NCBI RefSeq assembly: GCF_030463535.1
Contig: NC_132901.1
Span: 3,142,709-3,206,708 of the forward strand
DNA from: Salminus brasiliensis
Taxonomy: Eukaryota > Chordata > Actinopteri > Characiformes > Bryconidae
Reading direction: 5' to 3'
DNA length: 64,000 nucleotides
Positions 32,100 to 44,846 of this stretch are shown in pieces. Numbering within the stretch: the stretch's first letter is position 1; each line of letters starts with the position of its first letter. The notes under the pieces are model-generated. The model had not been told where the DNA came from and did not search any database. It was given only the letters and a program-made list of their open reading frames with translations. Both the position numbers and the translations under genes were made by a program.

Positions 32100-34783
32100 T
32101 CAAAGGGCAGTGAGCGTGCGGAAAAGCTGTGTGAGGCAGAAGACTGAGGTCGTGAGTGCTGTGCATTGGCGGGCTAAGAGCTTAATACTGAGATCATGGC
32201 AAGTCCTCTTTCCCGTAGTGGTGCCCACACGCTCTGCTGCCCTTGCAAATTCCTGGTAGGTCTGTGCCAGATCTGCAAGTCCCGACAGAGCTTGGGTGTG
32301 GCGCTCCCGGCATCTCTGGCAGCTCGAGAAACTCAGGCATACGCTCGTCAGCTGCACCAACGAGTGAAAACTCTCAGCTAACGCTTGCAGCGTCTCCGCC
32401 GGGGTCTGCTCGACCCTTACCACTTGCTGACAGCCAGCCAGGAGCCCCCGAGCCTCTGTATGCAGCCTCCGCTTGTTTTCAGAAAAGTGGGCAGCACAGG
32501 TGTCTCTGGGGTGCTCTTGGACACCGTCCTGGTCCTTCATGGCACCGGCTAGGATTGCTAATAGTGTGCCGACATCCCTCTGCAGAGCCAGGAAGCCTGT
32601 GGGTGGTAATGGGTAGCGCCGGGCTAGTAGACCAGCGATGGCATCTTCGTGCGGGTCAGAGAGGAAGCAGTCAGGGGTATGCAGGGGTGAAAGAAGGGGG
32701 CCAAGTTCTGTGGATGAGGATGGTGGCAGGACCATACGAGGAAATGGAGGAAGGGGTGAGGATGGTGAAAAGGAGGCTGGGGAACCAGAGAGGGATGAAG
32801 GTGGTGGGAGGGATGCCATCAGTGCTGCCTGGCCACTCTCTCCCTGCTGTGTCCTGCAGGAGAATTCATAGACCGTCAGCTCATCATCAAAGCTGCCACT
32901 GTCTAGAACGCCACTAAAGCAGTTGGTGTACACTGCCTGGCATCCACAAACCTCCAGGGGTGTTTGAGCACCCTCCATAACTGTCTCACACCCCATGGCA
33001 AGGGCTGAACTACAGCTGAGATCAGGTTTCCCATGTGGGCATGGGCTTGGTAGAGATTTGGGCTGGGTGTTGGTGGGCTTGGGGTCGCAGTTTGCAAAAA
33101 CCCCACAGCCTGAGGTCAGGAGATGCGAGTGTGTCGCCATGAGGGGGCTCCTTCCTCCCTGCAATCCGCCGATCTCTCGGGATGTCACCACACCCCATGG
33201 TCCGTTCAGGTTTTGCGTAGTAACCACTACAGATGAAGGGCTGATCTTGACAGGGGCCACTGACTGTGGGCAAGAAGGTGGGCTGGATGGTTGAGGACGC
33301 TCTTGTGAATCGGGTTTTGTCACTTGAGGATTGGCGTGGTTTACTTCCCTGACCTCCTCAATCACCTCAGTGACTTCTTCAGATACTATGGTAACAACCT
33401 TTACCTCAGTTACCTCTGACGCTTCAGCAGCTGAGGTCACATCCTCAGTTTCCTCTTTCACAACATCTACGTCTTTCCTTCTTGGCCGTGTTTCAGAAAA
33501 TCGTCTTGCCGGTTTAGCAAGACCACCGACACTACCGTCATTACCATCTAGCACTTCCTGGGATCGGGAGAGGTAGAGGGGCAAGTTCTGGATCTTCCCC
33601 CGCAGCGTAGAAGCAGAAAGGCGACCAAGGATGCCAGGTGAGCACGGTGCAAACAGGTATCCCTGGGTGGGCTCCACAGATGGAACAGTAGAGGACAGTT
33701 CTTGGAGCGATGGATCGCTGGAACTGTCAGTGTCATCAGATTCGGCTTCTTTTGGGCGGAACCGGGGTTCTCTTTGGGTGAAGAGGTGCCTTGGCGGGCA
33801 AAGAGGAGCCCTTCTCCCAAATGCAGCAGACATACTCTGGCTTCTGCTTCTCTCGACTGGTTGTAATTGACCTTTTTGATTACTGGTTTCCAGAGGTTCT
33901 TCTTCCCTTCCCACGTCTGGGCTTGGGGTGCAGGATATGGTTGGGACTTGTAAGTACAAAGAGCCAGACAGGGAGGCTTGGCCCAGTCGTGGGAGAGAGC
34001 AAGCCTTTAGCTTATCCAAAGTATCTTGGGACAGACCCTTTCTAAATGCCTCCTGGTCATTCATTGTCCTGTGTAAAGTGTTATCAGCTTGGCTTCTGGA
34101 CGTGGCAAAGAACAAATGATCTGCAAGGAACCCTTCAACCAAGTCTCCCGCTGCACCTTCTTCGGCCAAATCAGCGCTGTTGATGTTCTCTTTGCCTTTA
34201 GGCTCCGTACCGGTCCGCAATGCTACAATAGCAGGCGAGACACTCGATATGAGTTCGGTGACAGACTTAAACTCCATGGAATCTGGTTCCATTAACATGA
34301 GCTGCTGCTTCCGCTGACTGGCTTTGTTGATTTTGTTGCCATCTAAGAGATTCTGGGTTCCAGACCTGTTTGGTCTGGATGGTGTGATGGGTTTGGACTC
34401 CAGCTGTGCTGGCTCCCCTTCGGCATTGGTTAGGGGTGAAACTGTGGGGCAAGGGCTTTGATTTGAGAGCCCAACGCCAAGATGAGAGATCCGACCTTCA
34501 CCCTTGTTGTCAGGTCCCGACCTGTGATTTGGGATTTGGTTGCAGTTGCTTCTCTGATCTTCTTCGGGGAACGATACTAAAGATGTGTAATCCGTTTCCA
34601 TGAATGAACGCCGTTTCCTGGATCTCTTGTGGAACCTTGAAAGTTCGTTTTCCATCTCCATGTGTAGTTCATATTGCTTCTGTCCTGTCATCTCTTCCTC
34701 GGTCATCCCTTGTTCGCAGACGCTGATTCCTATATCGCTTAAACTTAGAGTGCGCTTCATGGTGCCTAATTCCGTCGAATTTT
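32100..34783 (-). CDS. frmpd1: frmpd1 coding exon 15 (tail and C-terminal block, stop TGA)
   Basis: A 2,684-nt terminal exon entered in phase 1 (acceptor ttccag at 34,784-34,789), encoding 893 residues to TGA at 32,102-32,100. It carries [20 protein letters not shown], a Lys/Thr/Glu stretch with [11 protein letters not shown], and an acidic DDELTVYEF motif near residue 1490. The last 180 residues are a helical Cys/Leu-rich block ([56 protein letters not shown]). The Met at 34,760 is internal, not the start. Plus-strand ORFs here are antisense shadows. Confidence 0.95.
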
Positions 34784-37700
34784 CTGGAAAGGAAAGAAAA
34801 TCAGGTCAACAAAGCAATTCAGATTAATCCCATACAAAAACCCCAGAATACTTAAGAAGACCAAACCTCTAGTCAGGGCTGCTGAGGAAGGTTCCTCGGG
34901 GGATATGAATCTCTCCTGGGCGTCGAAGAACTCATCGTCTGAGCTACTGTCTCCAAACCCAGGAGGAGGCTGAAGGATGGGGATAGGATCAGGCTCCCTC
35001 TCCTGTTGTTCTCCGTTTGCCACCTCTTCCTTCTGACTGTCAGGAGAAGGAGGTCTAGGGAGGCTGCGGGCACTATCGGGTGTGACGTTGGAGCAGATCT
35101 TGTAATAGCATCGCGTGTCTCCCTGCTCAAACGTAAAAACATGAAGGGGCTGTGTCCTTTCAGAACCTTCCTCTGATGCCTCCTGTTCTTGTCCATCTAC
35201 CTCGCCTGCCTGGTCTTCGTAATCCTCGTCCTCACTGGCCTCAGGGGGGCTGGGTAGGCATTCTGCAATGTTGGACAGAGCAGCAAAACATACGAATGGG
35301 TCAGCGTCTCCATCAAAATCGGAAGAGCATAAGTCGTTGTGGAAATCGCTCTCTTGGCAATGCAGCTGCTTTGGGCTCGGCGATGATAGCAGAGCGTCGG
35401 CATGGAGGTAGTGCTCTCCCATATCCAAGTGGCTGGGACAGCTGGTGGAGCAATAGGTCAAAAGGTCATCCTCCTCTAGGGCGTCCATTGAGTCACTGGA
35501 CATGCTGGTTAGGAAACGAGAGTCTGTCCGGCAGGAGTCTGACGCCTCAGACGACGGGTCCTCCACAATGATGACACATTGAGGCTTTGCCTCCTTTTCC
35601 TCTCGCGCTGTGTCCTCCTTCTCATTTTCCATGTCCTTATCTTCCTCGCTTTTCAACACGTCCTCGTTTTCAACATGTCCCTCTGCTCCGTTGGCCACCT
35701 CACCCTGTTCTTCCTTCCTGTCTTCCTTTTCTGGCTGAGCCTTTTCGTCCTCCTTCTCCAAACCTGGCCTGTCACTTGAACTGATGGCTGCCACTTGCTG
35801 ATCACTCTGGGCAGCACTGGCCACATGAGCCAGCAGAGCATCCATGTCTGTGTCTGAGTCTTCAGAGTCGCTGCCGCACCGGGATACATAACCTGTACAG
35901 TACACACAAAAAAAAACACCACAGGACTATGAAGCTCAGAGTAGAGTATTGATCAACCAATATTATGACCGCCTAATAGTCTAATAGTGGGAATGACCAT
36001 CTCTTGGCTTGGACGACACTAGCGAGACGCGGTGGCATGGACTATAGGAGGTGAGGGAAGGCGTTCATTATAGAGGTTAGCTCCTCCACAGCACCGTTCT
36101 GGCCTGAATTGCCCGTGGGGCACCACTGTTTTGCCCTTAGGAAGCACTCCCAGTGTGTGAGAAGTCCATTCTTGGTACACCTTCACTGTGGCAGCTCTGG
36201 AACATCCCATGAAGGTAGATGTTTCCGAGGTGCTACCACTCTGACAGTGGGTGAAGGAGCAACTTCGTGACGTGAATGGACTTCTCGTACGTTGAGCGCC
36301 TCCCAACAGCATAGCAGTGGTGCCCCACGGGCCATGGATGCCAGAGGGGAAGGGACGACTCCGGCGAGTGGTACAGAGCAATCTATCAGCTACCGAGGAG
36401 CAGTTAACCTCTATAATGAACGCCTTGACTTACCTAATACAGTCCATACCACAACATCTCGAACAACGGGTGGTGATTCCGACTGTTCGGCAGGTGTGTG
36501 TGTATACATGACTCTGACTGCATACCTTCCTCTGCTGATATACGGTGGCCCTTTGACTTAGCTGTCCAGGGGAACACGCAGATCTGGGGATCCACCAACA
36601 GTTTGCAGTAACCAGCAATGAGACATGACAAGTCCTTAGCAGCCACTGACTCCAACAGCAGAGTTATGGGCTGAAGAAGAGGTCAGGAGAAAGGGAAAGA
36701 GGGGTTGCCAGTGTGAGTGCATCTGGTAGAGACAGCCAATAGGCGTTACCTCAGGTGCCACCGAAGGTGGTGGAAGGGGTTCAAGCTCACTATAAGCTTA
36801 CCTTTATATCCTGCAGGTAGATTTTGACGAGGCTGACCCGCTCCGACTCCGGCGTGAGCTCCACTCTGGTGATGCTGCTGAACTCGGTCAGCGTGGTCAT
36901 GATGCTCAGCTTGTGATTGATCATCTGACTCACCCCAAACTGCGCCCCCACCAACAGACTCACCATGGACTCCCTGTCCTGCAGCTGGGGGAGGGGGGGT
37001 GCAGAGATAGAGGGGTTTTGTACCAGCAGGTCTTGAATTAGCCATGGTTATGGGTGAGTTGGGTATGGGTGAGTTCTTACCATCATGGTGGCGCTGAAGG
37101 ACTTGCCCCCATAACATTTGAGTTCACACATCTCGTTCAGGTAGTTCAACCTGGCTTGGTTTACCGTCACCACCTTAGAACATGTAAGCATGGTTTTTTA
37201 AGGGGGAGAAATATGGGGAAAATCTAGCATCTCTATACCTGAAGGCATTTTAATAAAAGAAAATAAATAACTCGTTGCATACACATTTTATGTCCAAAAG
37301 TTTGTGGACACCCCTTCTAATGAATGCATTTACTGCTGTACAAATGCACACTCTCTGGAGCACATACACATGAACCTATTGGCACCATGCTGCCTAACAC
37401 CAGGCGTGGGCTAAAGGGGTGTAAAGCCCCCCAGCATTGAGCTGTGGAGCAGTGGAGGAACTGTGTTCTCTGGAATGATGGATAGTGGAGCTCCATCCAG
37501 TACTTTTGGGATGAGTTGGGTTGGTGATCATCCAACATCCTGACCTCACCAACAAACACAGTCGCTGAATGCAATCAAATCCTCACAGCAATGCTCCTTC
37601 AAAATCTAGTAGACAGCATTCCTTCATCCCAGGAGAGTAGAGAGAGTTACTCCAACAAAAGCAGGATAGGCTAGAAAGAATGAATGAGCAGGTGTCCAAA

Positions 37701-38127
37701 TACTTCTGCCCTTACAGCGTATGACTTATTTTGTGTCTATTTATCACACCGGGAATTTATTGCTCAATTTTTGGTATTTTTTTTATGATCTTTCATTATG
37801 TTAATGGTTAAATTGGCACAAAATTGTTTAACCCCTTATTCTGTGAGCTGGCGTTCAATTTTACTCAAGTGCAGTGCACGGATCATCCACTAGGGGGATA
37901 TGATTTATTTTCTTAATTGATCTAAATCAACCATGTAAACGTAAATATCGCCCACCCCTAATTCCTAAAAACCGACACACACACACACACACCTTCTGCT
38001 TGGGCTCCTGTAGAAGAATCTTCTTCATGTGGTAACTGATGGCTTTCTTCAGGTCCTTCTCTCGCATGTTTCTCAGTAGGGTGCTGGAGACAAAGCTCTC
38101 AATACCCCAGTCCTTCCTACAGACACA

Positions 38128-38164
<37 letters not shown>

Positions 38165-38915
38165 GAACACTAATGAAGACCCAAGTGCTATAACACATAG
38201 CAAGGAAAGTGCCTGGTGGAAACCTGGACCAACAGCAATGCTCCAAAATGACATCCATAAACTACTGTATTACTGTAGAAGCTCCAGGTCTCATTAGAAC
38301 AGATGCAGGTAAACATAAATCCTGTAAAAAGGAACAAAAACATTTGGAGGTTCTTCAGGAACTGTGGAGGAACCTCTTAAGGTACTTTGAGGAACTTTCA
38401 AGTAACCATTTCTTGTAAAAACCTTTTCTTGAGGTTCCTCTACAATTTCAAATGGAAGAACCTCCAAGGGTTAACATCATTAAGCACAATTCCAACTCTT
38501 GTCTTAGTTTGAGAAGATCCAAAGCTACTTCGAACATGACCGTCATCCGAGGGTGGACCAGCAGTGGCCAGCAGTCAGTGGGGTGCTGACCTTATCAAGC
38601 CAACAGACCCACATATGCTCGCTATGAGGGGTCTTCTTCTTAAGCACTAGATTCACCAAACCAGGTGTTGCAGGGGGACTCTAAATAATACTGGACTCCC
38701 ATGAGGAGCCCAGGAGCTCTGGGTTTTCTGGTTTGGGGGGTCGTCACTAGTGTGTGTATGTGTGTGTGTCCTTACGTGACAGTCTTTAGGTGTGTTTTGG
38801 GGGACTGGCCGGTGCTGGCGAGTCTCTCCTGAATGTGCAGCGCCGCCAATCTGAGAGCTGTGTTACACTTCATCTCCACAGCAAACCGCTCCTGCAAGAC
38901 ATCGCTCACACTCTA

Positions 38916-38957
<42 letters not shown>

Positions 38958-41900
38958 CAGCAGCATTGTATTACTTGTGAGGACTACATTTAATTATATT
39001 TAATTAAATATGAAATTAGGACTACATCTTTCTATTGGGCCCCCATCACACACAATACCCCCGACAGTGACGGTCAGCACCGCAGCGATGTGGGGAGAGA
39101 GCGCCATCTACCCACCCTGGAGTGAGCAGGGGTCTCAGCTGCCGACAGCTAGCAGCATGACCGGGATTCGAACCAGCGATTCTCTGATCACAGTGGTAGC
39201 GCCTCAGTCCACTGGATCACTCGGGGCCCCACCCATAGTTTCAGCCCTAGGACGGGCATAGACTGACCATCGGGAGGACCGGCACGATTTCCTGTGGGCC
39301 CCTATAGGTGGGGGGCACCAGTCAATCACGCTTTTACGTTTTCCACAGCAGGATCTCTTCCACACTTTTCCCCACCTTTGTCTGGAGTCTGTCTGTCAGC
39401 TGGTTGGTCCGAGGGTGGACCAGCAGTGGCCAGCAGTGGCCATATCAAGCCAAATGACCCATATATGCTCGCTATGAGGGGCCCTCTTCTTTGACATCTG
39501 TTCACAGGGCAAAAGGACAGTCCACTGGGGGCAGGGGGCGCTAAAACCTTGCAAAGCTGGATGTCAAATTCCTGCAAGTGTAACAGCCAAAATAGATGTA
39601 AATACAGCAGGTCTCCATGACCTCCCGCCATCTCCACGGGTCTGAATGACCAGAGCAGTAGGTGAAGTGTTTCGACACAGCCTTGCCCTGGCTGAGGACA
39701 TTCAGACAAAACACACACACACACACACACACACACCTGCAGGTAGAGGTACTCGAAAGCTACAGGATCTTCCTCCAGCATGTCTTCTGGCTCTTTGGGC
39801 ATGAAGCAGACACGGAACAAGCACCGATAGTCATGAGACTCCTTCTTCTGGATCACCTACACCCAATAAGAATGATAGAGAGTTAGCCAATAGTTCTGCA
39901 ATGAATTCTGGTAAACAATCTCAGACACAGTTTGCAGTCATGTGCAAAAGTTTGTGCACCCCTGCAAAAGTGGTGGCCCACTGAATGCCTTCTATTTGAA
40001 GGCCACTTAATTTGAAGACATTAATGTGGGTTTAAGCACCAATACAGGTCCTTCCACACCCTCCCTTTAACACACCTGATCCAGGTAATGGAGACCTTCA
40101 GGGTGGAAGATCTCCAGGCAGGTATACGGAAATGACCCCTGTTTTGACTGGCTGCCCTGCATTGAGCCTCGTTCCAAAAGAAGGCCTCCAGGATTCCCTG
40201 CCAAGTTCTTACCAAGCTTCTGCAACCCTGTGGTTTTGGCAGGGGTCGGCAGTTGAAATATGAACGATCTGGTCAGTGGTAATCCTGCGGTGGTCCATTT
40301 CCACTGCTGTACGAGCTAAAGAGGGGCTGATTAATTGGAGTAGCAGATGGGCTCCTTCTTGACACCCATCAGAGCACCTAACAAAAAGGCCAATGAGTGT
40401 ATATAAATTGACAAAAGTATTGGGACACGGCTTATTCACTCTTTCTCCTGCTTACCTATCTCTGTACCTATCTAGCTTCCCACTAGATTTTGCTGGAGCA
40501 CTGCTGTGAGGATTTGACTGCATCCAGCGACATGAGCGTCACCACCTCAGCTCATCCCAAAAGTACTGGACGGAGCACCATCCATCATTCCAACAGGTTT
40601 ATCTGCTCCAGAAAGTCCTGTTCTATTGGCAGTGCTTCTCTACAGGGCTGTGTTTGCGCATCTGTGTCAGCAATGGGTGCCACTTAAAGTGGCTGAGTGC
40701 ATTTAATAGAAGGGGTGTCCACAAACTTTTGGTACTTGATGTGTTACTCAGCGTGTGCCTACCTCTTGAATCAGCTCCTCTTCATGCAGCAGAAACAGCT
40801 TGGTAATGCTGTACTGCTGTTCCAGCACGAGAGAGAAGTGCTCAATGCGGGATATGGACAGCTTCTCCTTCAGGGTCATCACTATGTCCTAGTGGGCGAG
40901 AAACCAGCAGAAAGGTGCCTTAGAGATCATGCTGAAACATGACCCCCCCTCCCAGCTAGTGCTGCTCCCTCGGCTGGGATTTAATTCAGCACTGCCATCT
41001 CATCAATAACGGGAGCAGGGCTCTGGGTCTTGATACTGTAATTATACTTTAGCCAAACAAACAATGGGAATATCCGGTAGATCCAGGGCCATTAAGTGTA
41101 TTACACAGCTTGACCTGGTGCAGCTGAATGGTCCAAATAATGCCTCTTGATCTATTAGTGAACCACTGGCCTAGATGAAGTGCACATTCAATCATCTTGC
41201 ATAACGGCAGCGCAATATTATCACAAAAGCTACGGCCTGGTCCCTGGTCCATGTCGACAGGTAACACCATTTTGGTCAGTTTTCTTCAAAGGCTCAGCAG
41301 CACCACGCTTACCAGAGCTTCCACTCCAGCAAGTTCATGAAATGTTAAATTCTGTCACTGTCCAAATACTTAATAAAATTAAGAAAATGACAACAGTCAC
41401 GGTCACAATGAAAAAAATCCAAACCCATCATACCTTAACTGTGGTCTTGGGTTCGAATTTGAAGGCCTTGGTCTGGCCGTTCTCCAGGTAGACCTTCAGG
41501 ACGTTGGGCAGGAACAGCAGAGAGTTGCCCTGGAGGTCAAAGAAAGGTCACTTACACTGTCCAGACACCCTGCTGAGAGAGTCTCTGCTCACAGAAGAAA
41601 GATTAAAGAAAACACCAGGCTGAGCATCTCATGGTTTTAATTTCTCTCATGAATAATTGAACAGGGTTCCGTTTGACAACGCTCAAGGCAAACGCCTCAG
41701 ACTGCAGATCCAGGATCAGTACCATCACGTCCTGGAAGGTGGGCGGCATTTCGCTGTGGTTGCCACAAATCTTCTCCAATGTTCACCAATTTTGGTAGGA
41801 ACGTACCTGTAGATCTCAACATGTCACGCGTATCACCCATTGGCTTGTATCAGCTCTGCCCAGCCGGAAGTCTGCCAAATTGGAATTTGTGAACTCATTC

Positions 41901-44649
41901 GAACTCCTTCTAGAGGTACGAGGATTGGCCGACCACTATGACCAAGCTTGTTGACCAGCAAGACCAAATGAAATGCAACAAACACTATGCTGGTCAACAG
42001 CTGGATAACCAGCTAGCTAACAGGATGACCTGTTTTCGCTACATTAGAGCCTCGCAGCTCTAAGAAAGCCAGCTAGGCTTGCTCTCGGCATTTAGGAAGG
42101 GGAACCAACCACCGAGCTGTGCCGTTAACGCCGTCCCATCTGAGGTAAAAATACAAACGATCGAAAGCTGAGGAGGTCAGGCCACGTCAGTTTGTTTAAA
42201 GGAGCTCCGACCCACCGTGTGCACTATCTGCTCGGTAAAGCTTCACTCCGCATGGCACGAATACAGACAGACCTCCTTAAATAAACGATTAATTGAATAA
42301 TTAATAAATTACCAATGAATTATTAAAGAAGAACTCTGCCTAAAATGCCCCCCTCCCTTTCTTTCTCTCCTCTCCTTTCCCTTGCTGAGTCTCTCATATC
42401 CTCTCCAACGCCTTCCCATTCCCAGCACCGGGCCTTTTCCTTCACCGATGTTCTTTAAGTGTTCTCCGATCGATTATCACACGCCGTGTTTCGACGCGTT
42501 TCTCTGTACTTAGAAACGACCAAAAACCTATCGATCCAAAACACTCGTGGCACGTTGGCTTCCGTTATCTTTATACTGACAACGAGGACACTCGAGAAAA
42601 ATACTGGGCCGTTCCCCCAGATTACGTTATATCGTTTATAATACAGCATGTATTATGGTTTAGGACAAGTTCTGGGCTAGCACCTTAGCTTGTGGGTAGC
42701 TTGTTAACGCAGTTAACGCATACGTTTCTGCTTACTGGCTGTATTAGCCAGTGCTCAGCATGTCAGTTCGTCAGTGTATAGTGCACTAGCTTGTGGTTAG
42801 CATGTAAGTTGCTGAGGCTAGGCATTTAATGCCTCCTAGCATGGTCGAAAATGGTGATACATACATACACACATACTGTCAGTCAGTCAGTATCACCATT
42901 TTAGACTCAGGTATCTAACCTAAACTGCAACTTACATGCTAACCGCAAGCTAGTGCGCTGTACACTGACGAACTGACATGCTAAGCACAGGCTAAGCGTA
43001 TGTGTTAACTGTGTAGAATAAGCCTACAAGCTACCCACAAGCTAAAGTGCTAGCCCAGAGCTAGCACCCTGATGTGCTCAGGTCTGTGGAACTTGCTATA
43101 ATGCTATAATACACGCTACAATACTGCAACAATACATTCCACAGACCTGAGCAAATCAAGGTGCTAGCTCAGGGCTAGCACTTTAGCTTGGGCTACACAG
43201 ATAATGCATTAGTGTGTGTTTACTGGCTGTATTAGCTTGTGTTTAGCAGGTCAGTTTGTGTTTACTACATTACCTGCCTGTATGTTAGTCAGTGTGTAGC
43301 GCACTAGCTGTAAGTACTTCAGATTTAGCGTGTGGTAAGCGTATCAGTACACGTGTGGTATGTTATGTTAAATTTCAGATTTTGGTTAGCATATCCATTA
43401 GCATTTGTGGTTAGCGCATGAGTTCATGTTTACCTCATTAGCTGATGGTGGAAATGCTAGCTACCTCACTGCTATCTGCTTACAGTTAGCATGGCTAGCA
43501 TCTCTATCAGTCAGTGTAACATAGATAAACATCTGTATGTTAAATAGTTCATGTTAACATCTGTATGTTAAATAGTTAAGGTTTACCACAGATTTAGCTG
43601 GTGCTTAGCATATCAGTACATGTTTAGTGTGTTATCTCATGGCTAGTGCGCTAGTTAGTTAATGTTTACCACAGATTTAGCTTGCGGTTAGCATGTTAGT
43701 ACGCTGATGTATAGTATGTATGATGTATAGTATGTATGTATGATGTATAGTATGTATGTATGATGTATAGTATGTATGATGTATAGTATGTATGTATGAT
43801 GTATAGTATGTATGATGTATAGTATGTATGTATGTATAATGTATAGTATGTATGTATGATGTATAGTATGTATGTATGATGTATAGTATGTATGATGTAT
43901 AGTATGTATGTATGATGTATAGTATGTATGTATGTATGATGTATAGTATGTATGATGTATAGTATGTATGTATGATGTATAGTATGTATGATGTATAGTA
44001 TGTATGTATGATGTATAGTATGTATGTATGATGTATAGTATGTATGTATGTATGATGTATAGTATGTAAGATGTATAGTATGTATGTATGATGTATAGTA
44101 TGTATGTATGTATGATGTATAGTATGTATGATGTATAGTATGTATGTATGATGTATAGTATGTATGTATGATGTATAGTATGTATGTATGTATGATGTAT
44201 AGTATGTATGATGTAAAGTATGTATGTACGATGTATAGTATGTATGTATGATGTATAGTATGCTAGTATGTTACGTCAGATCTTGGTTAGCATATCCATT
44301 AGCATTTTGCACATTAACCTGTGGTTAGCAGGAGTTCATGTTTACCTCATTAGCTCATGGTGGAAACGCAAGCTACCTCACTGCTATCAGCTCACAGTTA
44401 TCATGGCTAGCGTCTCTATCGGTCTGTGTAACATAGATATTATTAGATAGATATTAGCTTATATCATATATATATATATTTCGCTGTATCAAACCTGTAT
44501 TCATTTTATGAATTTATTAATGTTGAAAGATGACTTTTGTAAATGGATACACTGCTGAAAGGAGCACAAACCAGAAGATTAATGATGGTGGGATCTGACC
44601 ATTTCCAGTAAGCAAATTTTCATTTACTCCCTCTGTCTCTCTCCCTCCC

Positions 44650-44693
<44 letters not shown>

Positions 44694-44815
44694 GCTTCCT
44701 CTCTCGCTCTCTCTCCATTAATGAGAAGAGGATGTGGTTTTTCTGTGCTATTAATGAAAAAACATCAGCATCAGAGATCCCTCGCCTGCTGAGTCAAATT
44801 TCCCCTAAGAACATC

Positions 44816-44846
<31 letters not shown>

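Noticed and set aside
34760..34760. Met at 34,760 as a protein start for an 886-aa gene
   Set aside because: The frame extends upstream to a good acceptor and joins exon 14 in phase, so this Met is internal to FRMPD1.
32196..34827. Plus-strand frames of 60-224 codons
   Set aside because: Antisense shadows of frmpd1 exon 15; the minus frame is long, family-matching and spliced in phase.
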